Source of the DNA: CAZIKB01 sp964539665
GTDB lineage: Bacteria > Zhuqueibacterota > Zhuqueibacteria > Oceanimicrobiales > Oceanimicrobiaceae
Assembly: GCA_964539665.1 (NCBI GenBank)
Contig: CAZIKB010000152.1
Coordinates: forward strand, 1 to 13,419
Direction of reading: 5' to 3'
Length of the DNA stretch: 13,419 nucleotides
The notes beneath the pieces were generated by a model, which made no database searches, was not told the origin of the DNA, and saw nothing but the letters and a program-made list of their open reading frames with translations. This document shows, one piece after another, positions 13,376 to 13,419 of the stretch. Numbering within the stretch: the stretch's first letter is position 1; the number at the start of each line of letters is the position of its first letter. A program made the position numbers and the translations under genes.

Positions 13376-13419
13376 TTTTTCTTCTTTTGATTTCCTCCAA
13401 ATTAACAACTCTACACCCT
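13350..13419 (-). CDS. possible 3' end of an upstream gene (partial, runs off the window)
   Basis: Reading the minus strand in from the right edge, one frame is open for 22 codons before a TAA stop. The peptide is rich in Glu, Lys and Ile (it contains VVNLEEIKRRKIDEINLIH), which is more protein-like than usual for AT-rich intergenic DNA. No start codon lies inside, so it would be the C-terminus of a gene beginning outside the window and transcribed in the same direction as everything else here. A 22-codon open frame can easily arise by chance. The alternative is that this is simply the leader or promoter region of the next gene. No function can be suggested. Confidence 0.2.
   Translation of the reverse strand, partial: GCRVVNLEEIKRRKIDEINLIH

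Noticed and set aside
1..13419. CRISPR array, tRNA, rRNA, insertion sequence, integrase or phage genes
   Set aside because: No regularly spaced direct repeats, no cloverleaf-type sequences, no transposase or recombinase motifs and no terminal inverted repeats were seen on either strand.

Overview
The window looks like chromosomal DNA from a bacterium of the FCB (Fibrobacterota-Chlorobiota-Bacteroidota) superphylum. The best guess is a candidate KSB1, Calditrichota or Ignavibacteria-like lineage. The clues are two secreted proteins with a type IX secretion (T9SS) C-terminal tail (motif NYPNPFN, ending in KMLLLK or KLILLR), a PorV/PorQ-type outer-membrane barrel, a TonB-dependent receptor with an N-terminal carboxypeptidase-regulatory-like domain, and Bacteroidota-style lipoprotein signals. 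The lineage is inferred from protein style only; no rRNA or marker gene is present.

Layout: every convincing gene is on the minus strand, so the window is best read from right to left. First comes a leader of about 200 bases, possibly with the tail of an upstream gene at the edge. Then a large secreted lamin-tail/OB-fold protein with a T9SS tail (13221-10405), closed by a perfect 13-bp hairpin terminator. Next is a compact set of four genes: a Cys-anchored lipoprotein with two Ig/FnIII-like modules and a GATase-like domain (10289-8883), a TonB-dependent receptor (8866-5960), a PorV/PorQ-like barrel (5955-4948) and an NHL-propeller lipoprotein (4889-3843). The gaps are 16, 4 and 58 bases, and a second terminator-like hairpin follows. 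After it come a secreted PHP-type metallohydrolase with OB folds and a T9SS tail (3685-1643), a short startless coding-like fragment (1661-1404), and a putative lipoprotein with a carboxypeptidase-regulatory domain and Ig repeats (1332-7) whose last domain appears cut short.

How they may work together: every product carries an export signal. The four central genes look like one transcription unit building an outer-membrane assembly: a TonB-gated barrel, a PorV-like barrel and two lipoproteins. The two T9SS-tailed proteins flank it and share a paired OB-fold module. Lamin-tail, OB-fold and phosphoesterase domains are familiar parts of extracellular nucleases, so a cell-surface phosphoester or nucleic-acid processing and uptake role is a reasonable but unproven idea.

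No tRNA, rRNA, CRISPR array, insertion sequence, integrase or plus-strand gene could be supported. I found nothing that clearly defines a new defence or mobile system. The points most worth a second look are the terminator-bounded surface operon, the shared OB-fold module, the orphan fragment and the truncated last Ig domain.
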